The notes under the pieces were generated by a model. It was not told the origin of the DNA, ran no database searches, and saw only the letters and a list, made by a program, of their open reading frames with translations. Of a stretch of DNA of 26,833 nt, positions 7,185 through 15,164 are shown in pieces. Where the stretch lies: NCBI GenBank assembly GCA_035353615.1, contig DAOPZY010000037.1:1-26833 (forward strand). The letters run 5' to 3'. The position numbers and the translations under genes were made by a program. Each line of letters opens with the position of its first letter. The first letter of the stretch is position 1. This stretch comes from CAXXOK01 sp035353615 (GTDB lineage Bacteria > Bacillota > Clostridia > Christensenellales > Aristaeellaceae).

Positions 7185-8733
7185 CGCGACCGGACTGGCG
7201 CCAAGGCAGCCGATCCCGGCCCTGAAAACCCGGCTTGCCCGCCTTTGGCGGGCGCTTTGCGCACCCATCAACCGGCTTGGCATTCGCAGCCGCATATTTG
7301 TTTACTTTCTGGTGTTTACGGCTGCGCTTTTAACGCTGCTCTGGGTTTTTCAAATTGGGCTGCTGTCTGATTTTTACAGCCTGCAAAAAACCAAAATGCT
7401 CACGTCCGCCATTGACTTGCTGGCGGATAATATTGACAACGTCGATTTGCAACTTCTGTCCGACCGCATTGCGGAAACGAACGACGTATGCGTGCTGATT
7501 ATCGACGCGCACACCAACAAGCTGATTTCCTCCGATGTGCTGCGGGATTGCGTGATCCACCGCATGGGCGCGTTCGACCTGTCGCGTTACGTGGATTTGC
7601 TCAATGCCGATCCGACGACCTTATACCGCATTTTCAGCCTTGGCGGTTTTGGCAAAACGGATTACGACGAAAATCACTTTTCGGGCCGCGTTCCGCCCGC
7701 GGATGACGGGCACGCGAAAAGCATGGTGGCCATGCGCGCGGTGCAAACGGAAGCTGGCGAAGCTCGCTATGTTTTTGTGAACGCGCTGATTACGCCGGTG
7801 GACGCGACGGTGCAAACCCTGCAAAGCCAGTTCGCGCTGATTGCGTTGCTGATGGTGCTGCTTTCCTTCGGGATATCGCTGGTGCTTTCGCGCCGTATCG
7901 CGCAGCCGATCGTGGGCGCTAGCGAAGCCGCGCGGGGGCTGTCGGAAGGGCGTTACGAGCCGGCGGATACGCGCGTGAGCTACCGGGAAATTCTGCAACT
8001 GAATCAGACGCTCAGGCAAGCCGCGAAGGATTTGCAGCGCGTGGAGGAAATGCAGCGCGAGCTGATCGCCAACATATCGCACGATTTGCGTACCCCGCTG
8101 ACGCTGATTGAGGGCTACGCCGAGGCTATGCGCGATTTGCCCGGCGAAAACACGCCGGAAAACATGCAGGTGATTATCGACGAGGCTAAACGCCTGACCA
8201 GCCTTGTGAACGCCGTGCTGGAATACAGCGCCGGAAAAAATGGAAAGAACCCGATTGAAACCCATGTGTATAACTTTACCGACAGCGTTCACTGCATTCT
8301 GGACCGCTACAGCAAACTGACGGAGCAGAACGGCTATCAGATTCAGTTTGAGTATACCCAGCGCGTATGGGTGCTCGCTGATGAAATGAAAATCGGCCAA
8401 GTGCTTTATAACCTGATTAACAACGCCTTAACCTACACGGGGGCCGACCAGCGCGTAACCGTGGCGCAAACGGTGCAAGGCGGCATGGTGCGCGTGGAGG
8501 TCAAGGATACCGGCGAGGGAATCGACGCAAAGGAACTGCCCTATATCTGGAGCCGCTACTATCGCGGGCAGAAACCCCACAAACGCGCTACGGTGGGCAC
8601 GGGGTTGGGCCTGAGCATCGTAAAGGGAATTTTGGACAGCCATCACATGCAATATGGGGTGGATAGTCAGCTTGGCGTTGGAACCACCTTCTGGTTTGAA
8701 CTGCCGGTCGAAAAAACGGAACCCTTGCCATAA
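7171..8733 (+). CDS. Sensor histidine kinase (HAMP, HisKA, HATPase)
   Basis: A 520-residue membrane kinase paired with the preceding regulator. TM1 lies near residues 35-60 and TM2 near 210-235, with a roughly 150-residue extracytoplasmic sensor between them. A HAMP linker follows (RRIAQPIVGASEAARGL), then the HisKA box NISHDLRTPLTL with His304, the N box NLINNAL, the G1 box KDTGEGID and the G2 box GTGLGLSIVKG. The start is a TTG. I prefer 7171 because GAGGGGAG at 7151-7158 is then about 12 bases away, whereas an in-frame TTG at 7159 would touch that site. Either way it overlaps the regulator stop at 7184, implying translational coupling. The sensor domain matches no ligand-binding family I can name. 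Confidence 0.93.
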   Translation: MKKPDATGLAPRQPIPALKTRLARLWRALCAPINRLGIRSRIFVYFLVFTAALLTLLWVFQIGLLSDFYSLQKTKMLTSAIDLLADNIDNVDLQLLSDRIAETNDVCVLIIDAHTNKLISSDVLRDCVIHRMGAFDLSRYVDLLNADPTTLYRIFSLGGFGKTDYDENHFSGRVPPADDGHAKSMVAMRAVQTEAGEARYVFVNALITPVDATVQTLQSQFALIALLMVLLSFGISLVLSRRIAQPIVGASEAARGLSEGRYEPADTRVSYREILQLNQTLRQAAKDLQRVEEMQRELIANISHDLRTPLTLIEGYAEAMRDLPGENTPENMQVIIDEAKRLTSLVNAVLEYSAGKNGKNPIETHVYNFTDSVHCILDRYSKLTEQNGYQIQFEYTQRVWVLADEMKIGQVLYNLINNALTYTGADQRVTVAQTVQGGMVRVEVKDTGEGIDAKELPYIWSRYYRGQKPHKRATVGTGLGLSIVKGILDSHHMQYGVDSQLGVGTTFWFELPVEKTEPLP

Positions 8734-9133
8734 TCAGCGGGGGAGTGACCCGCGCTGAACTGCCACAAAGTAAAAGAGTCGATGAGCTTTGAATATGTTT
8801 CTTATGTTTCTTCAGGCCAATGCAAACAGAGCGGCAGGGGGGTGTGGGTTTAAACCCACCCTGCCGAGCCGGATGCGCGCCGGCTGAACCGTTGCGGGAT
8901 TTGCCGTTGACTTGCCCCGGACGAAAGCCGCCGCACCGCGGGCATGCCATGCCAATCAACGGCGTATTCGGTGGTGCGGCCGTTCCGGTTGACATTTCTC
9001 TGCTCCTTGACATACAATCAAAGACAATCGCTCCGCGCGCAGGCTGAAGGACCGTTTTTACGTCGGTTCCCGGTGATGCGGATGCGTTCGGGATACGCCG
9101 CTTTATTGCGGCTTTTGGGAGGCATGGTCGGTC
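8734..9133. other. 400-base gap with hairpins and the ttcA promoter
   Basis: No coding region is supported. A GC hairpin at 8734-8758 directly after the kinase stop lacks a T-run. A second near-palindrome at 8833-8865, centred on GGGTTTAAACCC, also lacks one. The downstream part contains the promoter at 8989-9018 and about 110 bases of untranslated leader. Confidence 0.5.
8989..9018 (+). promoter_or_regulatory. Promoter for the TtcA-family gene
   Basis: A consensus TTGACA at 8989-8994 and TACAAT at 9013-9018 are separated by 18 bases. The start would lie near 9025. Confidence 0.7.
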
Positions 9134-10000
9134 ATGGATACCTGTCAGCAGATCGAACGCAGCATTATCACCAAATTCCGCAAACCCATCTGGGGCGGCT
9201 TCATGCACTCCCTGACAGAATACCGGCTCATCCAACCGGGCGACCACGTTGCCGCCTGCATTTCCGGCGGCAAGGATTCCTTTCTGATGGCCAAATGCCT
9301 TCAGGAGGTGCAGCGGCACGGGAATGTTCCGTTTCAGCTTTCCTTTTTGGTGATGGACCCAGGCTACCATCCGCGCAACCGCCAACTGATTGAGGAAAAC
9401 GCGAAGCTGCTTAATCTGCCGATCCATATTTTCGAAACGGATATCTTTGACGCGGTTGCCTCCATGGATCACAACCCCTGTTACATTTGCGCAAGGATGC
9501 GGCGCGGATACCTCTACAAAAACGCGCGGTTGCTGGGCGCGAATAAAATTGCGCTGGGGCACCATTACGATGACGTGATTGAAACCATTCTGCTCAACAT
9601 GTTTTACGGCGGAGAGATGAAAACCATGATGCCCCGCCTGCGAAGTCAGAACTACCCCGGCATGGAGCTGATCCGCCCCCTGTATAAGGTGCGCGAAAAG
9701 GACGTTATCGCATGGAAACAGTATAACCGCCTTACATTTCTCAATTGCGCCTGTCGCTTCACGGAAAACAGCGAGCCGGGCGGCGGCGGCAAGCGCGCGG
9801 AGGTTAAGGCGCTGATCGCGCAGCTTTCTCAAAATAACCCGCTGGTTGAGTCCAACATTTTTCGCAGTTGCCATGATGTGAATCTGAAAACGGTGATCGG
9901 CTACATTCAGGATGGCATTCATCACCCGTATGATGAAGCGTGGAACGGCTCCGAAACGCGCCTGACAGACTCGGCGGAAGGGATGGACGACGAAGGCTGA
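9134..10000 (+). CDS. TtcA-family tRNA 2-thiocytidine biosynthesis protein
   Basis: A 288-residue cytoplasmic PP-loop ATPase. It shows the ATP-binding SGGKDS at residues 44-49, a CxxC pair at Cys116/Cys119 inside CYICARMRRGYLY, the LGHHYDDVIETILLNMFYGG segment and a third conserved Cys at 205/207 (NCACRF). In E. coli TtcA the equivalent cysteines hold an iron-sulfur cluster, and the enzyme thiolates cytidine 32 of certain tRNAs after adenylating it. The DNA-level context (single gene with its own promoter, start set by GGGAGG at 9117-9122) gives no extra hint. Within this PP-loop family, TtuA and TilS have different signatures, so TtcA-like is the best call; whether the target is exactly C32 here is not shown. 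Confidence 0.9.
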   Translation: MDTCQQIERSIITKFRKPIWGGFMHSLTEYRLIQPGDHVAACISGGKDSFLMAKCLQEVQRHGNVPFQLSFLVMDPGYHPRNRQLIEENAKLLNLPIHIFETDIFDAVASMDHNPCYICARMRRGYLYKNARLLGANKIALGHHYDDVIETILLNMFYGGEMKTMMPRLRSQNYPGMELIRPLYKVREKDVIAWKQYNRLTFLNCACRFTENSEPGGGGKRAEVKALIAQLSQNNPLVESNIFRSCHDVNLKTVIGYIQDGIHHPYDEAWNGSETRLTDSAEGMDDEG

Positions 10001-10017
10001 GGCATGATATGCTCAGC
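9996..10017 (+). terminator. Hairpin at the end of the TtcA-family gene
   Basis: GCTGAG (9996-10001) pairs with CTCAGC (10012-10017), extended by CAT/ATG inside a one-base bulge. The following sequence (GCGCGTTTG) is only weakly T-rich, so it is a plausible but weak terminator. Confidence 0.35.
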
Positions 10018-10142
10018 GCGCGTTTGCCGTAATGGGCGCGAATCCCATAGATACAGGAGAAAGGCGCGATTGGCCCAACGGAACGGCGGCAGGCTACGTG
10101 GGGCGGAACCGTGCGCGGTTACCGTTGGCGTTTTTGAAAGCC

Positions 10143-10171
10143 TTGACGGTTGAGCGTAAACGCGCTATACT
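10143..10171 (+). promoter_or_regulatory. Promoter of the structured RNA upstream of mutS2
   Basis: TTGACG at 10143-10148 and TATACT at 10166-10171 are 17 bases apart, one of the best promoters in the window. The predicted start is near 10178, 300 bases before the mutS2 start codon. Confidence 0.75.
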
Positions 10172-10177
10172 TTTATG

Positions 10178-10361
10178 ATTCAATGGTGGAGGTGTGTGTT
10201 TGGAATCGGTTCGCTAAGGAGCGCCGGTGTACGGCTTAAGGGAAGCGACCGCATGATCGCTTATTTTGAGTTACACCCAAGTGCTTTGCGAAACGATTGC
10301 CTGCAGCGCACCCACGGTGGGATCACCCTGTGGGCATAGCGGTTGCTATGTCTTTTGTTTT
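10178..10361 (+). ncRNA. Probable structured non-coding RNA (about 180 nt)
   Basis: Five consecutive hairpins are visible by hand. H1: CGCT/AGCG with an AAGG loop, 10207-10226. H2: a three-part helix, GGTGTA with TACACC, CTTAA with TTGAG, AAGCGA with TCGCTT, 10226-10277. H3: GTGC/GCAC, 10281-10311. H4: CCCAC-GGTG with CACC-GTGGG, 10311-10334. H5: CATAGC/GCTATG with a GGTT loop, 10335-10350, followed by TCTTTTGTTTT. Together with the promoter at 10143-10171 this gives a self-contained transcription unit. No ORF fills it. It lacks the 5'-3' end pairing of 6S RNA, the SRP-RNA tetraloop region and tmRNA or RNase P signatures. It may be a known clostridial RNA class I cannot identify by eye, or a leader that sometimes reads into mutS2. 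Confidence 0.6.
10335..10361 (+). terminator. Terminator of the structured RNA
   Basis: A 6-bp stem (10335-10340 with 10345-10350) and GGTT loop is followed by a run rich in T (10351-10361). The stem is short but sits on top of helix H4, which may help. Confidence 0.55.
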
Positions 10362-10479
10362 ACATGCGGACGCTCCGCTCACTGCTCATGCACTCAAAAA
10401 ACCAAAATGCCGCAAAGCCAGCGCCAATTGAGGCGTACTTTAGCGGCTGCCCGCAGGGCAAAATGAGGAGTGTATTCTG

Positions 10480-12387
10480 TTGAATCGTTCATGGGAAGCT
10501 TTAGAATTTCCGTTCATCCTTGAAAAATTGAAAACATACGCGGTTTCCACGCAGGCATGCGAGCGGCTGGCGGAACTGGCCCCGAGTAACCGTGAAACGG
10601 TTTGCCGCCAGAAAATGGCGGAAACCACAGCCGCGCGTTGTGTGCTGGATTCGTTAGGCTCGCCGCCGCTCCCGATGATGGCGGGGCTGGATGACTTGAT
10701 TCCGCTCAGCGTAGCGGGGGCCATGCTCACCCCGGAATCGCTTACGGCGGTCGCGCAATTTGCGGCCGGCTGCAAACGAATGTCAACTTATCTGCAACGC
10801 GCACAAGCCCACAGCGCGGCGCTGGCCAGCTACGGCGGCGAAATCCGCGCGCTTGAAACGCTGCGGCAAAACATCGAGTTAAGCGTGGATGAGGAACGCG
10901 TGCTGGATGACGCCAGCCCGGAACTGCGCCGCCTACGCCGAAAAAAGGAATTTACCGAAGGCAGGGTACGGGACAAGCTGAATCAGGTGATGCAAAGCCG
11001 CAAACAATACCTGGCCGATGGGTATGTGACCCAGCGGAACGGACGTTATGTGCTGCCGGTGCAGAAACGGTATCAAAACCAGTTTGGCGGCGCTGTGGTG
11101 GATACATCCGCCAGCGGTAACACGGTGTTCATGGAACCCAATTCCGTTTCAGAACTGCAAGCGGAGCTGAATGCTCTGTGCGTGGAGGAGGAGGCGGAAG
11201 CACGCCGGATTTTATATGGGTTAAGCGCCGAGGTCGCTCAGCAGGCGGACGAAATCCGCCATAACATGGGGCTGATGGTTTCGCTGGACGTATTGTTTGC
11301 CAAAGCGAAATTCAGCGCGGCGTTACAGGCAGGCCCGGTGGAAATCGGCGGCCGGCGCGAGCTTCGCATCCTGCGCGGGAGGCATCCGCTGCTGGCCCCC
11401 GAGCTGTGCGTCCCTCTGGATTTTGAACTGAGCGCGCCCAACAGCGGCGTGATTGTGACTGGCCCCAATACCGGCGGCAAAACGGTCGCGCTGAAAACAG
11501 TCGGGTTGCTGACGCTGATGGCGCAATGCGGCCTGCACATCCCTTGCGCGGAAAACAGCTACATTGCAATGCAGGATGCGGTATGCTGTGACATTGGAGA
11601 TAGCCAGAGCCTATCGCAAAATCTGTCCACCTTTTCCGGGCACATGAACCATGTGATTCAGATTTTAGCGGAAGCCAGCCGCGACAGTCTGGTGCTGTTG
11701 GATGAATTGGGCAGCGGCACCGACCCCGCGGAAGGTATGGGCATCGCAATCGCCGTTTTGGAGGAGCTTCGTCAGCGTGGGTGCATGTTTCTGGTTACGA
11801 CGCATTACCCGCAAGTGAAAACCTACGCGAATACCGCCGAAGGGGTTCAAAGCGCGCGGATGGCCTTTGATCCCGAAACGCTGGCGCCGCAGTACCGGCT
11901 GGAGATGGGAAAGTCCGGGGAAAGCTGCGCCCTGCAAATTGCCAGAAAGCTGGGTTTGCCGGAACCCCTGCTGCAGCGGGCCTATCATGAGGTATACGGC
12001 GGCAATGCCCCGACCCAGACCAATACGAGCGAATATCAGCCGCCTCAAAGCAAGCTGGTGCGCGCCGAACCCGCCGCCGCCGAACGCGATCCTTCCCACG
12101 CTTTTGCCATGGGGGACAGCGTGCTGGTTTTACCCGGACGGGAAACCGGCATCGTGTACCGCCCGGCGGATGAAAACGGCAATGTGATCGTACAGGTGAA
12201 AGGAGTCAAACAGTCAGTGCGGCACACCCGAATCCGCCTCCGGGTGCCGGCAACTGAGCTGTACCCGCCGGATTACGATTTTTCTGTGATTTTTGATACG
12301 GTTGAAAACCGAAAAGCGAGCCGAATCCTCGGAAAACGGTATGACCCCACGGTCAGCATTACCCGAGAAGCGGACGAAATCTTCTAA
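10480..12387 (+). CDS. mutS2: MutS2-type ATPase without Smr domain
   Basis: A 635-residue MutS-superfamily ATPase of the MutS2 branch: no mismatch-recognition N-domain, a helical clamp/lever region (residues about 130-280, with a QRNGRYVLPV segment) and a C-proximal ATPase with Walker A GPNTGGKT at 328-335, the DIGDSQSLSQNLSTFSGHM signature and Walker B LLDELGSGTDP around Asp408. The TTG at 10480 has ATGAGGAG nine bases upstream. Standard MutS2 is near 780 residues and ends in an Smr nuclease domain. Here the protein ends about 120 residues after the ATPase, with a KOW-like VLVLPGRETGIV segment but no Smr. MutS2 acts on branched recombination intermediates and on collided ribosomes. Without Smr it would lack that nuclease. 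The stop is clean, with no Smr remnant downstream. Confidence 0.9.
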   Translation: MNRSWEALEFPFILEKLKTYAVSTQACERLAELAPSNRETVCRQKMAETTAARCVLDSLGSPPLPMMAGLDDLIPLSVAGAMLTPESLTAVAQFAAGCKRMSTYLQRAQAHSAALASYGGEIRALETLRQNIELSVDEERVLDDASPELRRLRRKKEFTEGRVRDKLNQVMQSRKQYLADGYVTQRNGRYVLPVQKRYQNQFGGAVVDTSASGNTVFMEPNSVSELQAELNALCVEEEAEARRILYGLSAEVAQQADEIRHNMGLMVSLDVLFAKAKFSAALQAGPVEIGGRRELRILRGRHPLLAPELCVPLDFELSAPNSGVIVTGPNTGGKTVALKTVGLLTLMAQCGLHIPCAENSYIAMQDAVCCDIGDSQSLSQNLSTFSGHMNHVIQILAEASRDSLVLLDELGSGTDPAEGMGIAIAVLEELRQRGCMFLVTTHYPQVKTYANTAEGVQSARMAFDPETLAPQYRLEMGKSGESCALQIARKLGLPEPLLQRAYHEVYGGNAPTQTNTSEYQPPQSKLVRAEPAAAERDPSHAFAMGDSVLVLPGRETGIVYRPADENGNVIVQVKGVKQSVRHTRIRLRVPATELYPPDYDFSVIFDTVENRKASRILGKRYDPTVSITREADEIF

Positions 12388-12477
12388 CGGGAAGGCATCA
12401 AATGAGACGGAACTGAGCGGGGAACCAATCCTCTATTCTATTAAGAATCAAAGGTTCGCTGACGCTAAGGAACAGCG

Positions 12478-12511
12478 AAGGGGGAACCGGCATAATCGCC
12501 GGTTCCCCCTT
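12478..12511. terminator. Bidirectional terminator between mutS2 and amt
   Basis: A perfect 14-bp stem (12478-12491 with 12498-12511) around a 6-base loop separates the convergent mutS2 (+) and amt (-) genes. It is flanked by only short T-runs. Confidence 0.7.
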
Positions 12512-12541
12512 ACGGTATTCACTTCAATGGAAGGGTTTGGG

Positions 12542-14551
12542 TTACTCCACATCCTGCAAAGCGTCGTAGCCTTCTTCACCGGTGCGAACCTTGATAACGT
12601 TCTCCACATCGTACACAAAGATCTTGCCATCGCCGATGTGGCCGGTGTAAAGCACCTTCTTGGCCGCGTCCACAACGGTGCGCACAGGCACCTTGCTGAC
12701 CACGATTTCCACCTGCACCTTGGGCAGCAGGTTGGTTTCGGTTTCAACGCCGCGGTAGAACTCGGGCTTGCCCTTCTGGATGCCGTAGCCGAGTACCTGC
12801 GTAACTGTCATGCCGGTGATACCGATTTCGTTCATGGCAGTTTTCAGGGCTTCGAACTTGCTCTGCTTGGTGATAATCTCCACCTTGGTGAACTTGGTCG
12901 CGCCGGGTTCGGGCGCCGGCTTGGCGACAGGTTCCGCGGCAGGCGCGGCAGCAACCGCGACGGGCGCGGGGTAAACCTTTTCGATCAGGCCGGTGTAGCC
13001 AAAGCGGGCCAGTTGCTTGATGGGGGCGTTATCCTCCGAGTCGTAGTCCAGTTCGGAACGCACCAGCTGCTGATCGGGATAGGCAAGCACGCCCATCTCG
13101 GGAATGTCGAGGCCTTCCAGTTCATCTTCGGGCGATACGCGCAGGCCCCATACCTTGTCCAGCAGTTTGTAGAACAGGTAGGAAACGCCGAAACCGTAAA
13201 CCAGCAGCACCGCGATGGCAATCGCCTGTGCAAGCAGCTGGGAAGCATCGCCGTAGAACAGGCCGCGCACGCCGCCGGCAACGCCGTTGAAGCCATCGCC
13301 GTAGGAACCGTCTGCGAACAGGCCGAGCGCCAGAACGCCCCAGAAGCCGTTGACGCCGTGCACGGAAATGGCGCCCACCGGGTCATCCAGCTTCAGTTTG
13401 TTTTCCACAAACGGCACGGATACGCAAACCAGCAAACCGGCGATCAAACCAATGATGAAAGCGGAAATGCCGTTGACAAACGCGCAGGGAGCCGTGATGG
13501 CGACCAGACCGGCCAGCGTGCCGTTCGCCGTCATGGAAGGATCGGGCTTGCCGAACTTGATCCACATATAGAACATGGCGATCAGGCCGCCGATCGCGCC
13601 CGCGATCATGGTGTTGGTGGCAACCACGGAAAGCCGGAAATCGGTCGAGTTCAGCGTGGAGCCGGCGTTAAACGAGAACCAGCAGAAGAACAGGATAATG
13701 GTGCCGATAATCGCCATCGGGATATCGTGGCCCGGGAAAGCGCGGGCCGTGCCATCCTTTTTGAACTTGCCGATGCGGGGGCCAAGGACAATCGCGCCGG
13801 CCAGCGCCAGCATACCGCCCATGGAGTGCACAACCGCGGAGCCGGCAAAGTCCACAACGCCGTGGCCGATGCCAAACTTGGAACCCAGCGTCGCCATCCA
13901 GCCGCCGCCCCAGACCCAGTTGGCAAACAGCGGGTAGAGCACCATGGAAATGAAGAAGGAGGTAATCACCACCGCGGAATACTTGACGCGTTCCGCCATT
14001 GCGCCGGTGGGGATGGTAACGGTCGTATCCATAAACACCATCTGGAAGAAGAACAGCGCATATACGCCGGCGTCATAGGTGCCATTGAGCAGGAAGCCCT
14101 TGTAACCCAGAATGCCGCCGAACCCGGGGATGCTCAGCAGACTGTCCAGCGAGCTGCCGCCCGTGCCGAGACCCGCCGCGCCGCCGGAACCGCCCATCTG
14201 AATGGCGAAACCGACCAGGAAATAGCCAACGGCGCCGACCAGAAACACCATGAAGTTCATGGTGATGGTATGGGCGGCGTTTTTACCGCGGCAGAAGCCG
14301 GTTTCCACCATGGCGAAGCCACACTGGAAGAAGAATACCATAAACGCGCAAATCATAACCCAGGTATAGTTTGCGCCAAAGTAAGCCTTGTTGGCGACGG
14401 TTGCCACATCGTTGAGCGTTTCGGAGCCGGTGGTCGCAATGTAGGATGCGCCGGTGGGGTCCGCGCCTTCCGCGGAGGCGACGGCCATACACATGCTCAA
14501 AACTGCCATCAGCACCAAGAGGAGGATGATGCCCTTTTTGAATCGCTTCAT
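12542..14551 (-). CDS. amt: Ammonium channel (Amt) fused to a C-terminal P-II domain
   Basis: A 669-residue inner-membrane protein. Residues 1-27 look like a signal peptide (ending AVASA). Residues about 35-460 are an Amt/Rh channel: FAMVETGF near the outer vestibule, DFAGSAVVHSMGG and ISVHGVNGFWG carrying the twin pore histidines. A Pro/Ala-rich linker (about 530-550) leads to a complete P-II domain (about 552-669) with the ITGMTVTQVLGYG, T-loop and GHIGDGKIFVYDVENVI segments. P-II proteins bind ATP/ADP and 2-oxoglutarate and plug Amt channels with their T-loop; here the plug is tethered. In the T-loop, Tyr46-Arg47-Gly48 equivalents are kept, but the position of the uridylylated Tyr51 of E. 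coli GlnB is Thr. The start has GAGGTG upstream. It is second in an operon with a small TM protein. Confidence 0.93.
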   Translation of the reverse strand: MKRFKKGIILLLVLMAVLSMCMAVASAEGADPTGASYIATTGSETLNDVATVANKAYFGANYTWVMICAFMVFFFQCGFAMVETGFCRGKNAAHTITMNFMVFLVGAVGYFLVGFAIQMGGSGGAAGLGTGGSSLDSLLSIPGFGGILGYKGFLLNGTYDAGVYALFFFQMVFMDTTVTIPTGAMAERVKYSAVVITSFFISMVLYPLFANWVWGGGWMATLGSKFGIGHGVVDFAGSAVVHSMGGMLALAGAIVLGPRIGKFKKDGTARAFPGHDIPMAIIGTIILFFCWFSFNAGSTLNSTDFRLSVVATNTMIAGAIGGLIAMFYMWIKFGKPDPSMTANGTLAGLVAITAPCAFVNGISAFIIGLIAGLLVCVSVPFVENKLKLDDPVGAISVHGVNGFWGVLALGLFADGSYGDGFNGVAGGVRGLFYGDASQLLAQAIAIAVLLVYGFGVSYLFYKLLDKVWGLRVSPEDELEGLDIPEMGVLAYPDQQLVRSELDYDSEDNAPIKQLARFGYTGLIEKVYPAPVAVAAAPAAEPVAKPAPEPGATKFTKVEIITKQSKFEALKTAMNEIGITGMTVTQVLGYGIQKGKPEFYRGVETETNLLPKVQVEIVVSKVPVRTVVDAAKKVLYTGHIGDGKIFVYDVENVIKVRTGEEGYDALQDVE

Positions 14552-14621
14552 GTTTACACCTCATTATTCATTATGATGATTGTTATTCGCGTACGATTCG
14601 TTGTCTATTGGGCTGTTAGGT

Positions 14622-14906
14622 TTACCGACTCCTGAAGTTGTTCCAGGAGAAGCGGGAGGTGGCTCTGTAAACTTCCTTGCGGAGTTTACCCACGGCTAAA
14701 AAGTACCTGATGCCGAGAAAAGCGATCACCATTCCAAACACGGCTCCGGGAATCATGGTTTGCATCACCGCGATCTGAATGTTTGTCAGCAGGCTGTAAC
14801 CGCAGAAGGCGACGCCCATCACGGTGATCAACACGGAGGTTGCGTAGAGCGCCCAAATGACGACCCGTTTCCCTGTGTTTATGTTTCCGCTTGCCTGAGA
14901 ATTCAT
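14622..14906 (-). CDS. Small two-TM protein ahead of amt
   Basis: A 94-residue protein starting MNSQASGNIN, with two hydrophobic segments (about 16-38 and 45-67) and a basic C-terminus rich in Arg and Ser. The ATG at 14906 has a textbook AAGGAGGTGAG site, the strongest in the window, so high expression is expected once the leader is transcribed through. It is the first gene after the leader and is 70 bases from amt. I do not recognise a family. Its position implies a role alongside the ammonium channel, but nothing in the sequence defines it. Confidence 0.75.
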   Translation of the reverse strand: MNSQASGNINTGKRVVIWALYATSVLITVMGVAFCGYSLLTNIQIAVMQTMIPGAVFGMVIAFLGIRYFLAVGKLRKEVYRATSRFSWNNFRSR

Positions 14907-15129
14907 TTTCTCACCTCCTTCCGGTGCGATGGCTGAACCAGAAACCCTGTTGATAAAAACAAAACATCTATACAAAAAAGACGCCTAAATAAATTAGGCG
15001 TCTTTGCCTTGCTAATTCCGCGAGCACAACCTAGCTTCCGACGGGAGCGCAGAGCACAATGAATCAACAAATCCGTAGGTTATTCAGCTGAGGTTCACGA
15101 ATGGAAAACGAAAAGAACCATTCCTGAAC
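14907..15129 (-). promoter_or_regulatory. Leader RNA of the amt operon with attenuator-like terminator
   Basis: From the predicted start near 15129, the minus-strand leader opens with a hairpin GTTCA-GGA-ATGG paired to CCAT-TCG-TGAAC, followed by a GAATAAC/GTTGATTC helix, and then the intrinsic terminator at 14973-15005. It lies upstream of the first start codon, so full-length mRNA requires read-through. This is the architecture of a riboswitch or protein-controlled antitermination leader. The segment GTCGGAAGCTAGG has partial resemblance to the glutamine (glnA) riboswitch core, but the rest does not fit well. ANTAR-type antitermination is an alternative for nitrogen genes in Clostridia. Confidence 0.6.
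14973..15005 (-). terminator. Intrinsic terminator inside the amt leader
   Basis: On the minus strand AAAGACGCCTAA pairs with TTAGGCGTCTTT around a TTTAT loop and runs into a T-tract (TTTTTTG). It is a strong terminator located about 70 bases upstream of the first start codon of the operon. Confidence 0.85.
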
Positions 15130-15135
15130 GATGTG

Positions 15136-15164
15136 ATCATACACCAACTGTTTTCATTCGTCAA
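15136..15164 (-). promoter_or_regulatory. Promoter of the amt operon
   Basis: TTGACG (15164-15159) and TATGAT (15141-15136) on the minus strand are 17 bases apart. The next downstream genes on this strand are the small TM protein and amt. Confidence 0.75.

Noticed and set aside
8588..9925. A 445-codon minus-strand frame over the TtcA-family gene
   Set aside because: The plus strand encodes a well-conserved PP-loop enzyme with its own promoter and ribosome site; the minus frame shows no family motifs.
10178..10361. 6S RNA, SRP RNA, tmRNA or RNase P identity for the structured RNA
   Set aside because: The ends do not pair as in 6S, and the diagnostic cores of SRP RNA, tmRNA and RNase P are absent.
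12293..14635. A 780-codon open frame on the plus strand
   Set aside because: It lies opposite amt and its translation is rich in His, Gln, Gly and Arg as expected for the shadow of a GC-rich gene. The minus frame gives a clear Amt-P-II protein.
14973..15129. Definite glutamine riboswitch in the amt leader
   Set aside because: Only one segment resembles the conserved core; the required adjoining stem and CGUUCA context do not line up convincingly, so it is kept as a hypothesis.
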